This document shows, piece by piece, positions 62,986 through 64,000 of a stretch of DNA of 64,000 bases. The notes beneath the pieces are model-generated. The model searched no databases, was not told the origin of the DNA, and saw only the letters and a program-made list of their open reading frames with translations. A program made the position numbers and the translations under genes. The stretch's first letter is position 1. Each line of letters opens with the position of its first letter. The stretch comes from Burkholderiales bacterium (GTDB lineage: Bacteria > Pseudomonadota > Gammaproteobacteria > Burkholderiales > WYBJ01): assembly GCA_022841915.1 (NCBI GenBank), contig JALHQN010000001.1:434001-498000 (forward strand). Reading direction: 5' to 3'.

Positions 62986-63474
62986 ATGCAGGATTCGTCT
63001 GAACCGAAATGGAAATTCCACGGCGTGCGTGTGGTCAAGAGCACCGAACTCGACGTCAACACCGCGCAGACAGCGGGCATGAACCGCGCCGCCGCCATCA
63101 CGAACGCCCGCACCGGCGCCGAGAAGCTCTGGGCCGGCACGGTCGTCATCCATCCCAAGGCGAAGACCGGCGCCCACCATCACGGGCCGGTGGAAAGCGT
63201 GATCTACGTCGTGAGCGGCCGCGCCCGGATGCGCTGGGGAGACAAGCTCGAGTTCACCGCCGAGGCCGGGCCGGGCGATTTCATCTATGTCCCGCCCTAC
63301 GTGCCGCATCAGGAGATCAACGCCAACGACGACGAGCCCCTGTCTTGCGTGCTCGTGCGCAGCGGCCAGGAGCCGGTCGTGGTGAACCTCGACATCCCCG
63401 TGGTGGAGAAGCCCGAGAACGTGCACTGGGTGGACAACATCCATCCGGCACCCAAACCCGAGTCCTGCAGCTAG
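62986..63474 (+). CDS. cupin-domain protein
   Basis: A 162-residue single-domain cupin. The metal-binding histidines are in KTGAHHHGPVESVIYVVSGRAR and the second motif is PGDFIYVPPYVPHQEINAND. There is no signal peptide. Such proteins bind a metal and a small ligand; some are isomerases or ligand sensors. The pathway is unclear from its neighbours. Confidence 0.85.
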   Translation: MQDSSEPKWKFHGVRVVKSTELDVNTAQTAGMNRAAAITNARTGAEKLWAGTVVIHPKAKTGAHHHGPVESVIYVVSGRARMRWGDKLEFTAEAGPGDFIYVPPYVPHQEINANDDEPLSCVLVRSGQEPVVVNLDIPVVEKPENVHWVDNIHPAPKPESCS

Positions 63475-63728
63475 CGTCCTGAGTCGGCAATACGCTGAAC
63501 GACAGGGCCGAGAAGCGACGCCAGACCTTGTCGGAAATCCTCGCCAGGTGGCCAGCCTGGCGGCGGTTTGCTTCGCGTCTGACACCGATTTCGACGCTTT
63601 TGCCCCTTCGACACCGTTCGGCCACTCGCCGACGAAGCTCCGTCGCAGGACACGAGCGCACCGCGCTCACCTGAGCTTGCGCCGACAACGGATCGGAGCA
63701 GGCAACACGCCGGCCCCATCGCCCTGCG
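63475..63728. other. 254-base gap between convergent genes
   Basis: It separates the cupin gene and the end of the TPR-like gene. I see no hairpin or promoter that stands out. Confidence 0.4.
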
Positions 63729-64000
63729 CTAGACGCTAGCCGCGCGCGCCTCCAGACGCCTACCCCAGCGGCTCTCCGGGGACTTCAGCACACGCCGTTC
63801 GGCGAGGTAATGCCGGGCACGGGCGCCATCGCCCGAGCGCAACGCTGCTTCGATCGAGGTGAGCGTGAGCAGATCGCGCTGCGCATGACTGCCGCCGAAC
63901 CGGTTGGCGACATCGCGCACGGGCTCGATGAGGTCGATCGCCTGCTCGTACCTCGCCTGCGAGAACGCTTCGGCCGCATCGACCAGGGGCAGGCCCACGT
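63729..64000 (-). CDS. C-terminal end of a TPR-like repeat protein (start outside window)
   Basis: The last 90 residues of a protein cut by the right edge. AEAFSQARYEQAIDLIEPVRDVANRFGGSHAQRDLLTLTSIEAALRSGDGARARHYLAERRVLK resembles tetratricopeptide-type helical repeats, including the GGSHAQRD pattern seen in a family of proteobacterial TPR proteins. Its function cannot be read from this end. Confidence 0.65.
   Translation of the reverse strand, partial: VGLPLVDAAEAFSQARYEQAIDLIEPVRDVANRFGGSHAQRDLLTLTSIEAALRSGDGARARHYLAERRVLKSPESRWGRRLEARAASV

Noticed and set aside
60012-63002. A 996-codon rightward open frame
   Set aside because: It is antisense to ccoI, with His/Arg/Gly-rich composition and no domain. 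CcoI motifs on the other strand are complete.
1-64000. CRISPR arrays, tRNA genes, insertion sequences or phage genes
   Set aside because: I saw no regular repeats, transposase or integrase motifs and no tRNA-like cloverleaf in the gaps, which are mostly short.

Overview
The window is GC-rich chromosomal DNA, almost fully coding. It looks like a betaproteobacterium, probably Burkholderiales (Alcaligenaceae-like). The reasons are three orphan Bug/TctC-type tricarboxylate-transporter binding proteins, a TctD/TctE-like two-component pair, a LutABC lactate module, a CaiB/acyl-CoA dehydrogenase catabolic cassette under an IclR regulator, and a complete cbb3 oxidase system (ccoNOQPGH and ccoIS) with hemN and fnr. 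I see no tRNA, rRNA, CRISPR array, insertion sequence or phage gene.

Layout. 1-3816: TRAP transporter (dctM cut by the window edge, dctQ, dctP) with a CitE-like lyase. 3839-5396: isochorismatase-like hydrolase and a membrane-anchored coiled-coil protein. 5897-6880: first Bug protein. 6905-13615: apparent operon lutA-lutB-mmsA-lutC-esterase-serine protease. 13703-19561: aldehyde dehydrogenase, SDR, BisC/TorZ-like molybdoenzyme and threonine aldolase on the same strand. 19814-24512: FMN hydroxyacid oxidase, amidohydrolase, sulfatase and DUF455 protein. 24537-30347: second Bug protein divergent from iclR, then CoA-transferase, acyl-CoA dehydrogenase and a PQQ-type sugar dehydrogenase. 30391-33750: transglutaminase-like protein, greB, egtD, pbpG. 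33891-34011: a candidate small RNA on the minus strand. 34110-36285: TctDE-like pair. 36355-40045: YbjQ-like protein, TauE/SafE-like copper or assembly protein, hemN, fnr, small cytochrome c. 40203-42918: EmrAB-type efflux. 43418-48807: M48 lipoprotein, BaiN-like flavoprotein, third Bug protein, DUF3300 lipoprotein. 49044-54586: cbb3 oxidase operon. 54684-56986: ompW, a Crp/Fnr regulator, an exported methyltransferase. 57087-59960: a Met/His-rich exported protein divergent from a two-component pair whose sensor carries a Met-rich insert. 59970-62678: ccoS and ccoI. 62986-64000: cupin protein and the end of a TPR-like protein.

How the genes fit together. The right half is an oxygen-limitation respiratory island. 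Six FNR-type boxes (TTGAY-N4-RTCAA or close to it) lie before hemN/fnr, the small cytochrome c, ccoN, ompW, the second Crp/Fnr gene and ccoI. In five cases a -10-like hexamer lies at the spacing expected for a class II site near -41.5. The Fnr in the window keeps all four cluster cysteines. The left half is carboxylate and aromatic/CoA-ester catabolism with solute-binding proteins, typical of accessory catabolic clusters in Burkholderiales. The least explained element is the candidate small RNA between pbpG and tctD. It has a promoter-like sequence, an exposed CUCCUC loop, a second stem and a strong intrinsic terminator.
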